This document shows, in pieces, positions 10,591-21,414 of a stretch of 64,000 nt of DNA. Under the pieces are notes generated by a model. That model had not been told where the DNA came from. It saw only the letters and a list, made by a program, of their open reading frames with translations, and ran no database searches. Both the position numbers and the translations under genes were made by a program. The DNA is from CAVQAH01 sp963784195. GTDB taxonomy: Bacteria; Acidobacteriota; Vicinamibacteria; Vicinamibacterales; 2-12-FULL-66-21. Where the stretch lies: contig CAWARA010000017.1 in NCBI GenBank assembly GCA_963784195.1, positions 32,125-96,124 of the forward strand, written 5' to 3'. Within the stretch, counting starts at the first letter, position 1; the number at the start of each line of letters is the position of its first letter.

Positions 10591-11937
10591 ATGAAGATCC
10601 AACATTTCTGGAGCGCGTTGCTCATTGCCGCGTTGACCGCATCCACGTCCGCCCAGGAGAAGACCGTGGCCGTCAAGGCCGGTCGGATCATCGACGGCAC
10701 GGGACGGCCGGCCACCGGCGCGGTCGTGATCCTGATCCAGGATGGCCGCATCAAGACTGTTGGGCCGGCTCTGGCGGTGCCTGCAGGCGCGCAGGTGATC
10801 GACCTCAGTGCATTTACAGTCCTTCCCGGTCTTATCGACGCGCACACGCACATGACGTCGGAGAGACCCGGTGCTCGGGCGCTGAATCGTCAGAGCGCCA
10901 CCGGGGCCGACTACTCATTGGTTGGCATGGACAACGCGAGACGCATGCTGCTCGCGGGGTTCACGACGGTGCGCGACCTGGGAGGCTTCGACTTCGCCGA
11001 TCTGGCCGTGAAGCACGCGGTGGATCGAGGCGCGATCGTGGGCCCGCGGATGCTCGTAGCGCTCAGCATGATCTCGATCACTGGCGGCCACGGCGACCCG
11101 ACCAACGGGCTCGGTCCACGCGTCCATCTGGAGACGCCGAACGGGGTCGCCAACGGCGCGGACGCTCTTCGCGCCAAAGTGCGGGAGCTTATCAAGGCAG
11201 GAGCGGACGTCATCAAGTTCGCCGCCACCGGCGGCGGGCTCTCACGCGGAACCAAGCCCACGGCCCAACACTTCACGGACGAAGAAATGCACGTCATCGT
11301 AGAAGAAGCCCACCGGTTGGGCGTGAAGGTCGCCGCCCACGCGCATGGGAACGAGGGGATCAAGGCGGCCGTCCGTGCCGGCGTGGACTCGATTGAGCAC
11401 GGCATTTACCTCGACGAGGAGGCGTGCCGCCTGATGATCGAGCGAGGCACGTACTTCGTGCCGACGTTATGGATCGCCGATTCTTACTTCGAGAGATACA
11501 AGGCGTGGCAGATCCCCGACTACGCCCACGAGAAGATCTCGCGGTTCATTCCGACCGCGCTGAAGAGCGTCGAGATGGCCATCCGTCTCGGAGTGAAAAT
11601 CGCGGTCGGCACTGACGCGGGAGTAGGCGAGCACGAGCTTGCCGGCAAGGAATTTCCGGCGCTCGTCAAACACGGCATGGCGCCAATGGACGCGATCATC
11701 GCCGGCACCTTCAACGCGGCGAAGCTGCTCGGTCTCGACGGCGAGGTTGGCACCATCGAGGCCGGGAAGTCGGCCGACCTCGTGGCCGTGAAGGGCGACC
11801 CGCTTGCAGACATCACTGTACTGGAGCGCGTTGAGTTCGTGATGAAACAGGGAACGGTCCACAAAGTCCCGACTGCCCTGTCGGGCGCTACGGCTGGCGG
11901 CCACCCGTCTCGACCGGCCGGCGACCGGCGGCAGTGA
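10591..11937 (+). CDS. Amidohydrolase (imidazolonepropionase/Xaa-Pro dipeptidase-like)
   Basis: A 448-residue secreted metal-dependent hydrolase. It starts at 10591 after an AAGGGG ribosome site and has a short signal peptide (FWSALLIAALTASTSAQ). Metal-site residues are complete: HxH in LIDAHTHMTS, the lysine in DVIKFAATGG (probable carboxylated ligand), histidines in VAAHAHGNEG and SIEHGIYL, and the aspartate in AVGTDAGVGEHE. This set is typical of the prolidase-like amidohydrolases that cleave dipeptides. It closes the peptidase/permease cluster. Its 3' end overlaps the convergent BNR-propeller gene by 50 bp. Confidence 0.88.
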   Translation: MKIQHFWSALLIAALTASTSAQEKTVAVKAGRIIDGTGRPATGAVVILIQDGRIKTVGPALAVPAGAQVIDLSAFTVLPGLIDAHTHMTSERPGARALNRQSATGADYSLVGMDNARRMLLAGFTTVRDLGGFDFADLAVKHAVDRGAIVGPRMLVALSMISITGGHGDPTNGLGPRVHLETPNGVANGADALRAKVRELIKAGADVIKFAATGGGLSRGTKPTAQHFTDEEMHVIVEEAHRLGVKVAAHAHGNEGIKAAVRAGVDSIEHGIYLDEEACRLMIERGTYFVPTLWIADSYFERYKAWQIPDYAHEKISRFIPTALKSVEMAIRLGVKIAVGTDAGVGEHELAGKEFPALVKHGMAPMDAIIAGTFNAAKLLGLDGEVGTIEAGKSADLVAVKGDPLADITVLERVEFVMKQGTVHKVPTALSGATAGGHPSRPAGDRRQ

Positions 11938-14900
11938 GCTGCTTGTTCAGAGTGGTCAGGCGCGATCCCAGCACCGCCGTCAGCCTGGAGAGCTGGGTGT
12001 CAATAGCCGCCGACAGGTCGTCGAACGCCGTCTGAGCCTGATCGGTCGGCCGCGCATCTGCGCCGGAGACGGCCGTGCCCACGGTCGCAATTCGGTTGGC
12101 CAGTCCAATCGGATAGCTCAGCACGTCGTTGCCGCTCTGAATCTTCATCTGAACGAGCGCCGCGAGTATCGAGCCCAGCTCCCGATCGATCGCGCGCGCC
12201 TCGGCTGGCCATGTCACCGGCCCCGGTTGGCAAGGCGTCGGCCACCTCTCGCAGCTGTGGTTGGATGGCGAGAATCCGGTTTGCCGTTTCATGCGCGGCC
12301 GTCACGCGATCGCGGACACGAATCAGGAAGTCGAACTGTTGTTTCAGGTCTGCTTCGGTCGTCGACCCTCGTGGATCGATCCGAATCTCGAGCGCCTGGC
12401 TCACGGTTCGTCCGTCCACCTCCAGTGATACGGTGTAGCGTCCTGGGGGGGCCATGGGTCCGCGTAGAGACGCGCCGAAGAGAAGCGTCTTCTCAGGCTG
12501 CGCCCCGGCATCCGGATAGCGCAGATCCCACACGAACCGATTCAGGCCTTCGCGTGCGACAGGCCGCGGCCCAGGGCGCGCCATCGTTTCCGCGCCAACC
12601 GAGGAGCCGTCCGGCTCCAGCATGAATCGCTTGATTGACTTCCCTGCCGAATCGAGCAACGTCAGTGCGATCGGGGCTGACGGCCGCTCACGCAAATGGA
12701 AGTAGATGTGCGCGCCGGGTGCAGGGTTCAATCCCTGGGCTGCCTGGCCGGACGCCGCTTCGCCGCCGCCGAATCCCTGTTGTCGCTGACGGTACACGGG
12801 CGATGGCTCGAAAAGCACCGTGGGTGTGTTCTCGGCTGCAGGGTTCCACTGCCTCAGCGGAGAGATGTCATCGAGAATCCAGAACGACCGGCCTTGCGTC
12901 GATGCGACGAGATCCACGTTCCTCACAGCGAGATCGGTGATCGGCACCGCCGGAAGGTTGAGCTGCAGCGATTGCCACGATGCTGCTGCATCGAACGACA
13001 CATAGACGCCGCGCTCGGTCCCGGCAAACAGCAGACCGCGTCGCACCGCATCTTCGCGGACGACCCGGACGAAGTGGTCGACGGCGATACCCGCACCCAG
13101 GCGCGTCCAGCTCTTGCCGAGATCGCTGGTGCGATAGACGTACGGACGACGATCGTTCGACTGGTAGCGCGTGACTGCCGCATAAGCCGTCGTGGCGTCG
13201 TGAGGCGAAGCTTCGATGCTGTTGATCCGGCTGAATTCCGGCAGGTCCGGCGGTGTGACGTTGGTCCAGTTCACCCCGCCGTCCACCGTCACGTAGATGA
13301 GACCGTCGTCGGACCCCGTCCACAGAGTGCCCTTGGCGCGTGGAGATTCGGCGACCGTGAAGATCGTCCCATAGTAGTCGGCGCTGCTGTTGTCGCCCGT
13401 GATCTCCCCACCCACGGGGCCCTGAGTGGCCTTGTCATTTCGCGTCAGATCGGGGCTGATCGGCGTCCAGGCTTGGCCCTCGCTCGTGGACTTGAACAAC
13501 ACGTTTGCCGCCGCGTACAGCGTGCCCTGATCATGCGGCGACGTCAGGATCGGGAACGACCACTGGAACCGGTACTTGACGTCCTTCGCCGGCCGCCCTC
13601 CCGGCGACTCGGGCCAGATCGAAATGTTTCGAGTGTGTCCCGTGCGATGATCGTAGCGCGTCAACAGGCCGTAGTAGCTGCCCGCGTAGACGATGTTCGG
13701 ATCGCGCAGATCCGGTGCGATCCACCCGCTCTCGCCGCCTCCGACGGCGTGCCAATCGGTACGATCGATGCCGGCGCCGCTTGTGCGGCTCGGGATCGCA
13801 ACCGTCGAGTTGTCCTGCTGTGCACCGTAGATCAAGTACGGGAACTGCGTGTCGGTTGTGACCCGGTAGAACTGTGCGGTTGCCTGGTTGTCTTGGGACG
13901 ACCACGTCCGCCCGCCGTTGACGCTGATGTTCGCGCCACCGTCGTTCCCGTTGATCATTCGCCGGTTGTCGTCAGGCGCGATCCACAGATCGTGGTTGTC
14001 GGCGTGCCGTGGTCGGATCGTTTCGAACGTCTTCCCACCGTCAGACGACTTGTAGACTTGAAGAGCCAACACGTAGACCGTGTCACGCTCCTTCGTGTCG
14101 GCAAAGATGTGGCTGTAGTACCAGGCGCGCTCCCGCAGACGCGCCTCGTCACTCGTCCGGATCCAGCTCGACCCGGCATCGTCCGACCGGAAGACGCCTC
14201 CGTCGTGAGCTTCGACGATCGCCCAGACCCGCTTGCCGTCCACGGGCGAGACCGCAACACCGATCCGTCCCTTGATTCCTGCTGGCAGCCCGGCCGTCAG
14301 TTCCGTCCAGGTCTCGCCTCCGTCGGTGGAACGATGGAGACCGCTGCCGGGTCCGCCGCTGAAGAGCCCCCATGGTTTGCGCCTGACGTGCCAGAACGTC
14401 GCGTAGATCGTGTCGGGAGCGTGCGGATCGATGGTCACGTCGGCCGCCCCAGCCTCATCGTTCACGAAGAGCACGTTGCGCCATGTCTTTCCGCCGTCCT
14501 TCGATCGGAAGACGCCCCGCTCGCGGCTGGGGCCGAACACGTTGCCGAGGGCCGCGACGAACACGACGTCTGAGTTCGCCGGGTGAACGGCGATGCGTCC
14601 GATTTGTTTCGTCTCCGTCAGGCCGATCGAGGTCCACGACCGGCCGGCGTCCGTCGACTTGTAGACGCCGTCGCCTTCCGAGAAATTGCTCCTGACGCAG
14701 GCCTCACCCATACCGGCGTAAACGATGTCCGGCGCCGAGGGGGCCACCGCGATGCCCCCGACGGACCCCGTTTTGAAATAGCCATCCGAGACGGGCAGCC
14801 AGCTGACGCCAGCGTCGTCGGTCTTCCAGACACCGCCGCCCGTCGCGCCAAAGTAGTAGACGTTGGGCTGTCCAGGTACTCCAGCGACGGCCGTGACACG

Positions 14901-15068
14901 CCCACCCCTGTAGGGGCCGATGCTGCGCCACCGCAGCGCCTGGAAGCGGGACTCGGTCGTGGCGTTACGCTGCTCGGCTCGGAACGTGACGGCCCCGGAG
15001 AAGCTCGCTCCTGCGATCGCAAGCAGCAGCACGGCGCGGCTGGGCAGGCCTCGTGCGAATCTGATCAT
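11888..15068 (-). CDS. Large secreted BNR/VPS10-like beta-propeller protein (one frameshift)
   Basis: About 1060 residues after a signal peptide. The first two thirds carry repeated Asp-box/BNR motifs (STDAGRSWTSIG, SKDGGKTWRNV, STDGGETWTEL, SSDGGKTFE) like sortilin/VPS10 or sialidase-type propellers. The propeller begins RWRSIGPYRGGRVTAVAG, a start I associate with a large acidobacterial and Bacteroidetes family. The last part (from about residue 780) is a beta-rich plus helical tail. The frame breaks near 12228 in a run of four G; the tail continues in another frame to 11888. The ATG overlaps the stop of the upstream hydrolase gene (ATGA), so the two are translationally coupled. Function unknown; probably binds proteins or glycans in the periplasm. 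Confidence 0.85.
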
Positions 15069-16858
15069 CGGCGGTTCTCAGGCGCGCCTGAGGGGGCTCT
15101 GTAAGGTCCGAGCTGGAGCTGCGCATCGAGCGTCACCAGCTTGCCGCCGCGGACGACTGTCAAAGGGAAGGGCAACGGAACGCTGCGCAGCTCTCGAATC
15201 AGCCAACGATGCAGGTGTGCCACGCCGCGCCCACGGAAGAAGGGTTCGCCTGCGAACTCGACCAGCACGTCACCCGGCCGAAGCCCGGCGTCGGCGACGC
15301 CACTGCCAGCGTCGACCGTGTCGACGCGGAGCGCCACCTGGTCCGTCGTGCCCTTCACCAGTGACGGAAGCGGCACCTCCGTCGCAGCGAATCCGACGCT
15401 GGGCATGCGCTCCTCGAGGGCGCGCGTGGCGTACATCTCCCAGAACGACAGCGTGCCCTCGGGCCGCTTTTGCGCGAGCTCGCGCGTCAGGTCCTCGGCG
15501 ACGCGGTTGGCCGGAGCTGAATTGGGAACGTCCAGTGTCAGCTGTGCCGCCGCGATCCTGCGCTCGTCACCCCAGTGACGGGCCTCCTCGAGCGCCGTCA
15601 CCGCCGACCGCTTCACCGAGCCCTGGAAGGCCTGCGCGCCGTTAACGGTGACGGTCACCGGCCGGTCGAGATCGACCAGCTGGTCGTGCAGAAACAAGGT
15701 GATTGTGCGAGCCCATTTTGCCGTCACGTCGATGCGGTCGGGAGGGCGGACCACAGCTCGCAGGAGCCCTTGCCTGGTGTCGGACTCGAGCCAAAAGACA
15801 CGACGAGACACCGGGACGATGCCAGCGTGGGGAACGCGCGTGACCTCGCGCGGATACGACCGCCGCGGCCTGGCGTCCAGCCAGCGCAGCACATCGTCGT
15901 AATGCTCCTGGAACCCTTCGTGCGCGCGATCGACGAACTCACGGTAAGTGATGTCATAGCCGAAGCCCACCAGAATGTCGGCCAACTGTCGGGGACCGTC
16001 GATCATGCGGATGTTCCGGTCGCCCGCTCCCTCGAGCACGTAGACCGGCGTCGACTGGAGATTGCGCAGCAACAGCTCGCGGGAATCGCCCTCGGTCGAG
16101 ACCGGGACGATGGCTGACAGCCACCCCGGGATTCCTGCCGCAAACGCAATCGAGTAGTTCGATCCGAGCGAGATCCCGGTCGACACGATTCGATCGGGGT
16201 TAATGGAGTAGCGCGCTCGAAGGGCCGTCACGACGGCGCGAACCTGCTCGGGATGGAAGATCTCGTAAGGGAGACGCTCGTCTGAGCGGGGGCCCGCGGT
16301 CACGGATGGCGTCATCGCCGGCGCGGCGACGATCCAGCCGGCCCGCGCGGCGGCTTCCTTCCAGACCCGAATCATTCGCTCGGCGCCGGAGCGAGCCTGA
16401 GCCGGCTGACCAGGGGGCCCACCGTGCATCGCGAACATCAAGGGCCATTCAGTGTCGGGCGAGTAGCGCGGAGGGAGCTGCACCAGCACTGGCACACTGG
16501 GACCAGCAGGAACGTCGACGATCAGCTCCTGGATGTCCGCCTGGCTCTCGGCGGTGGTCGACGGCAGCACTGAGCGCCTGGGTCCGCGCCGAATGTCCTC
16601 CTCGAGATCGAAGAACGCTCCCCGGTTGAGCCCGACGAGCGACTGGTCGCTGGCCAGCCGCGCCTCGGCCGCCTCGCGCTCGGCGCTCGACGCCGGCCAC
16701 AGATACTGGCGCGTCAATTCCGCGTAGGGCGACGGTTTGGGGGGAGGCGGGGTCGCGGGCGGCGTCTGCGTCGTGCTGGCGCCCATGAACAACAGCACGC
16801 CGACCAGCGTCGTGGCGATTACACGCCACGACGCCCTGGGACCGATTACTTCGCGCAT
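15065..16858 (-). CDS. Alpha/beta-hydrolase (esterase-like) with C-terminal PDZ domain
   Basis: A 597-residue exported protein with an N-terminal membrane/signal segment and a Pro-rich linker (PPATPPPPKPSP). The middle is an alpha/beta-hydrolase fold: oxyanion region LMFAMHGGPPG, nucleophile elbow STGISLGSNY and a candidate histidine in FVDRAHEGFQEHY. It resembles polyhydroxybutyrate depolymerase/feruloyl-esterase-like enzymes. A PDZ-like domain closes the chain (VADAGLRPGDVLVEFAGEPF, about residues 505-585). The gene lies 12 bp after the TonB receptor and overlaps the BNR gene by 4 bp, so the three form one operon. A PDZ domain on such a hydrolase suggests substrate or partner recognition. 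Confidence 0.82.
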   Translation of the reverse strand: MREVIGPRASWRVIATTLVGVLLFMGASTTQTPPATPPPPKPSPYAELTRQYLWPASSAEREAAEARLASDQSLVGLNRGAFFDLEEDIRRGPRRSVLPSTTAESQADIQELIVDVPAGPSVPVLVQLPPRYSPDTEWPLMFAMHGGPPGQPAQARSGAERMIRVWKEAAARAGWIVAAPAMTPSVTAGPRSDERLPYEIFHPEQVRAVVTALRARYSINPDRIVSTGISLGSNYSIAFAAGIPGWLSAIVPVSTEGDSRELLLRNLQSTPVYVLEGAGDRNIRMIDGPRQLADILVGFGYDITYREFVDRAHEGFQEHYDDVLRWLDARPRRSYPREVTRVPHAGIVPVSRRVFWLESDTRQGLLRAVVRPPDRIDVTAKWARTITLFLHDQLVDLDRPVTVTVNGAQAFQGSVKRSAVTALEEARHWGDERRIAAAQLTLDVPNSAPANRVAEDLTRELAQKRPEGTLSFWEMYATRALEERMPSVGFAATEVPLPSLVKGTTDQVALRVDTVDAGSGVADAGLRPGDVLVEFAGEPFFRGRGVAHLHRWLIRELRSVPLPFPLTVVRGGKLVTLDAQLQLGPYRAPSGAPENRR

Positions 16859-16870
16859 GAACGCCGTCGT

Positions 16871-19680
16871 TCAGAAGCGATAACGAGCCGCGAACTGGAA
16901 CTGACGCGGATTGCCGACGCGCAACGGCTGGAAGAACGTCGCCACCGGCTGATTCGGGTTCGTGCCAAAGACGTTGTTGACCGCCAGGATGTTCTCGCTG
17001 TTGAAGAGATTGAAGACGTCGGCGCGAACCTCGACGCTCTGGGTGCTGGCGCCGAGCTTGAACGACTTTGCCACCGCGATGTCCACATTGTTGAAACTCT
17101 CGATGCGGAAGCTGTTCCGCTCGAAGGTGCCGGGCCGATCCGTGTTGAAGCCGTCGCCGTTGAGGTCCGAGCCCGCGACGGGATCGACCGTCGGGCCCGA
17201 GCGGACGATCACGATGCCCGACAGCGAGATGTCCCACGGCAGGATGTACGTGCCGTTGCCGACAAATGCGTGCGGGATGTCATTGGCGGCCAGAGCGCGG
17301 CGGAAATCGAACGGATCCTGCGCCCTGCGCCGCGGAGCCGAAGTCGTCCTGCTCGTTCTCGGCACGCGACCACGTGTAGGACAGCTGGTAGAAGTGACGA
17401 TTCGAGAAGCGCTTCGTCACCGTGGCCTTCACCGCGTGATACCAGCCGTTGCCCGCGGAGTAGATGGCGCGAATCTGCTTGAAACCGCCTTCCTGAATAT
17501 CGTAGGGTCCTGGCACGCGCGAGGGCGAGCCGTAAGGGCGCGTCGCGTCTGCGGCCGCCACGCTGCGCGTGGCGCCGGTCGTGGTATCGAACGGCGCCGG
17601 GCCGTTCAGATCGACCGTGCGGAAGAGGTCGTGGCCTCGGAGGTAAATGTAGTCGAGGGTCAACGCGATGTCCCTCGTCACCTCGCGCGCGACGCCGATT
17701 GTGACCTGGTCGCTGTAGGGTGTTGTCCGCGCGGCTGGGTCCTCCTCGTTGAGATCGAGCGTCGCGGTCCGTCCCGGCGGGATGCCGAGGCTCGCAGGTG
17801 GCGCGGCGAGGATGTTCGGATAGAGTCGGAAAGATGTCGGGATTGCCTGTCGGCGTGAGCGTGATCGAGTAGTTCCCGACGATGCCGAAGAGGTCCTCGA
17901 CGTTCGGGATGTTGTCGAAGAGCTGATCGTAGAACCGTCCATAGCCGCCGCGAACCACGGTACGACCGTCCCCGACCACGTCCCAGGCGAAGCCGGTGCG
18001 CGGCATGATGTTGTTGTCGTCGGGGCTGGACGTTTGCTTCTCGTAACGCAGCCCGAGATTGAGGGTCAGCCTGCGCGCGACCAGCCAGTCGTCCTGCGCG
18101 AAGAACGACAGATTCCAGGTACTGCCGGTCGATGCCGGCGAAATCGAACGGAGGAAAGTCACGATGGAGCGAGATCGGCCGGCGTGGATCGCTGAAGCCC
18201 TGTTCGAATCGCGCCGGAAAGCTGGCGGGGTTGTTCGGGTTGAACGGATAGGCGGCGCCGGCGTTGAAGGTGTAGACGCCGACGGCGTTGGCGTTGAACA
18301 CGCCCGTCTTCGAGATGCGCGAGATGTCGGCTGCCCACCGACGGGCGATGTGCGCCGAAGTCCATCGACAGCTTGTCCACAAACTGCAGGCGGTCTTCGA
18401 CGATGTCCTGCGGATTGCTCGGGTTGGCGCCGAACGTGGCGAAGCCGGTGTACACGCTGCGCGGCTGATCGGTGAGATTCGTCGACTCGTTGACGAAGTT
18501 CGACACTTGGAAGCGCAACTCGTTCACCCTCCGCGGCGAGAGCACGCTCGTGAGCGTGCCCTGCACCTCCCAGGTGTCCCGTTTCTGCTGCGACCCGCCG
18601 TCCGGGAGCGTCAATCCGCCGAACCCGCCGATGGTCTTCCGCCCGTCGTAGTTGAAGCGGACCTGCGAGGAGTGGTTGTTAGACAGCTGATTCGTGACCT
18701 TGACAAACCCCTGGTGACGGTCGAAGGTCGCGGGGAACGCGCCCGGCATTAGCGCCGAAGTGACCACGAGCTGCGATTCCTGGTCGGTGCGCTCGTAGCT
18801 GCCGATGAAGTGCATCCGGTTCATGAACACCGGCCCCGACAGAAGGCCGCCGTACTGGTTCTGCTCGAACGGCGCCCGCGTGCCGGTCAGATGATTCTTG
18901 GCGTCGAGATCACCGGGCCTCAGATAGTAGTAGCCCGTGCCGTGGAAGTCGTTCGTGCCGCTCTTGGTGACGGCGCTCACCACGCCGCCGAGCGCATGGC
19001 CGAACTCGGCCGAGAACTGGCTCGAGATCACCTGGAACTCCTGGATGACGTCGATGGAGAGCCCGGTCTTCGACGCGTCGCCCCATTCGATGACCTTGTT
19101 CGAGACGCCGTCCACGACATACTCGATGTTCCGCCCGAGCTGTCCGTTCACCGACAGGTCGCCGCGCTGCGCCGCCGGATTGACGCCCGGCGAGAACAAC
19201 GCGAGGTCGAGGTAGTTCCGGCCGTTGAGCGGCATCAGCTCGATCTTCTGCTGGTCGATCGTCAAACTGAGCTCCGCCTTCTGTGTCTCGACGATCGGCG
19301 CGTGCGCCTCGACGGTGAGGTTTTCCCGCAGGGAGGCGAGCGTTGAGGGCGAACGAGATCGTCGGCTTGCTGTTGGCCTGGAAGATGAGGCCGGTCCGTT
19401 CCTCGGTGCGTGAAGCCCTGCATTTCGACCCTGACCGTCCACTGGCCGACGACGGGAAGAGCAAAGAAACTGTACCGGCCCTCGCGTCCGTTGTGGACTG
19501 GCGCGACTGGCCCGTCCGCGTATTCTGCAGAGTGACCGTCGCACCCGGCAGAAGCGCTCCGGAAGCATCAGCTACTGCGCCGGACAGGTCGAAGGTGCTG
19601 ACCTGGGCCGCGGCAGACGACGAGATTAGCAGCCATCCCAGCGACAGGATGAAGACATGCCGTTTGCAACGCATGACCAT
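16871..19680 (-). pseudogene. TonB-dependent receptor with carboxypeptidase-regulatory-like domain, about seven frameshifts
   Basis: The start at 19680 follows GGAGGG and gives a signal peptide (FILSLGWLLISSSAAAQ) and a regulatory-like domain (FDLSGAVADASGALLPGATV). A plug with LMPLNGRNYLDLALFSPG and the barrel end ...QFAARYRF are also recognisable. To read the whole protein the frame must change near 19483, 19403, 19340, 18352, 18122, 17830 and 17330. Every piece is still clearly homologous, and little seems missing. This may be a recently decayed gene or a badly called stretch of assembly. It heads an operon with the PDZ hydrolase (12 bp away) and the BNR propeller. If intact it would import the substrate or product of those enzymes. 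Confidence 0.75.
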
Positions 19681-19810
19681 GAGATTCCCTCCGGGCGAGG
19701 CCGAGAACCAATTATCAACGAGCGCGCAGCCGTACAAGTCTGAATTGTCTAAATGTGAACGACAGGCGACGATAGATCGCTCGCACAACAGTGTCAAGAT
19801 CGAGAATCGA

Positions 19811-19832
19811 TCCATCACGAACCACGAACCAT
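19811..19832. repeat. Short period-7 array of the CCACGAA type
   Basis: Three adjacent 7-mers (ATCACGA, ACCACGA, ACCATGC) lie in the 258-bp divergent gap between the TonB receptor (19680) and the class V aminotransferase (19939). The unit matches the TTCGTGG family seen at 33521, 36717, 53094 and 54914. It is short enough that chance is possible. Confidence 0.45.
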
Positions 19833-19938
19833 GCTCTGTCCACGTGAATCACGAGCGCATCCTCGCCAGCAGAAGTACTGACGTCGACCAGGAAAGCGTG
19901 ATACTGATGTTGCAGCGAGTCCCCTGAGAGCAGAGACC

Positions 19939-21202
19939 ATGACGACACCGACGCAGACGACGTTCCCAATCGCCGCGGTGCGCGCGGAATTCCCGGCGCT
20001 CGCGATCGAGGATGGCTTTCTGTTCTTCGACAACGCGGCCGGCGCGCAGCTGCCGCGTACGGTGATCGATGCCGTCACCGACCACATGCTGCACCGGCAG
20101 GTCCAGCGCGGCGCCCCATACAAGCGCTCGCGCGACGTGGACGCAGGCGTGGCCAGGGCGCGTGCCAGCGTCGCCACCTTCATCAATGCCTCGGAACCAT
20201 CCGAGATCGCGTTCGGGCTGAACGCCACATCGCTCATCCGGCTGGTCAGTCTGGCCGTGGGACAGACGCTCGCCGACCGTCGCGAGATCATCGTCTCCGA
20301 CCTGGATCACCACGCCAACATCGCCACCTGGCTTGCACTCGAGGCGGCAGGCGCCGAAATCAAGTGGTGGCACGTGCGCACCGACGATCCTGGCCTCGGT
20401 CCAACTCTGCACGCGGAAGATCTCGAGCCGCTTCTGTCCAAACGTACCCGCCTTGTGGCCTGCCCCCTGGCGTCGCACGCACTCGGTACCCGCGTCGACG
20501 TCGCGGCCGCGGCCGAACGGGTTCATGCCGCCGGCGCGGAACTGTTCGTCGATGCCGTCCACTACCTGCCGCACGGACCGGTCGACGTGCAGACCCTGCA
20601 GATGGACTACCTGGTCGTATCCGCCTACAAGATGTTTGCCCCCCACTGTGGATTCCTGTGGGGGCGGCTCGACGCGCTCAAGCGGCTTCCAACGTTTCGC
20701 GAAGAGTTCATTCCGGACGAGCCGCCACACAAGATCGAAGCGGGAACATTCGCCTACGAGAACATCGATGGCCTCGATGCAGCCATCGACTACCTCGAAC
20801 AGCTCGGCACGCGGGTCGATCCGGACGCCGCCGCCCTAACACGCCGGCAGCGCCTCGAGCGGGCCATGGAGGCCATCCGGATCTACGAACAGACGCTGGC
20901 GCACAAGCTCCTCGACGTCGCCGAATCGGAGGGTGTCACGATTCATGGGGTCCGCGACCGGGCACGCCTTCCCCGACGCGTGCCGACGTTCTGCTTCAAC
21001 GTCGGACAACGCGATCCCGCGATGGTGTCTGAGCGCATGGCTGCAGCCGGGGTGGGGCTTCGAGACGGCAACATGTACGCGCCACGGCTGATGGAACGTC
21101 TCGGCGTGCCGACTGCCAATCGCCTCTCCCTCGTGCACTACAACACGTCTCGAAGAAATCGACCGATTCGGGGAAGTGCTCCGCGAGATCACGCGCAGCT
21201 GA
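19939..21202 (+). CDS. Cysteine desulfurase-like class V aminotransferase (frameshift near the 3' end)
   Basis: A PLP-dependent fold-type I enzyme of about 420 residues. The N-terminal FLFFDNAAGAQLPRTVIDAV and the PLP-lysine context VVSAYKMFAPHCGFLWG mark the cysteine desulfurase-like VC1184 subgroup. The aspartate that holds the pyridine nitrogen is in ELFVDAVHYLPHG. One extra base near 21147 pushes the natural C-terminus (LEEIDRFGEVLREITRS, stop 21200-21202) out of frame; without correction the reading runs on to 21393 through a REP hairpin. It stands alone, with no Fe-S assembly genes beside it, so its true substrate is not known. Confidence 0.88.
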
Positions 21203-21301
21203 ACTTCACCGAGGAGGTCGTCCTGGCGACGAGCCCTCGGCGTTCAACATGTCCCTTTGGATTCCTACTGTTTGTCCGCGGGAACCCATCTCACAAACTC
21301 T

Positions 21302-21347
21302 GTCCGCCTAGGCGGACCATAAGAGTCCGGCTGAAGCCGGACACTAC
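21302..21347. repeat. Twin REP-like hairpins (GTCCG...CGGAC) with CTAC tail
   Basis: A perfect 16-bp palindrome GTCCGCCTAGGCGGAC (21302-21317) is followed by a second hairpin GTCCGGCT-GA-AGCCGGAC (21325-21342) ending in ACTAC. Read on the other strand the second hairpin starts GTAG, as REP units tied to REP-associated tyrosine transposases do. The same hairpin recurs at 57613. It lies between the aminotransferase stop and the small secreted protein, and could also stop transcription. Confidence 0.7.
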
Positions 21348-21414
21348 ATCGGAGAGGCTAGCGCCGAGCTGGCACGCCAGGCACAAGTTGTGAAGTATCA
21401 CCGGCGGAGGTCGT

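Noticed and set aside
12696..14573. Long open frame (about 625 codons) opposite the BNR propeller gene
   Set aside because: GC-rich antisense shadow: no recognisable motif, Arg/Val/Asp-rich composition, and the other strand codes for clear BNR repeats.
19939..21202. Class V aminotransferase as IscS/SufS of Fe-S assembly
   Set aside because: No isc or suf partners are adjacent and the PLP-lysine context fits the desulfurase-like subgroup of uncertain function.
132..21254. A 14-base match (CGTTCAACATGTCC) between the regions near 132 and 21241
   Set aside because: Shared 14-mers are expected by chance in a window of this size, and no longer similarity surrounds it.
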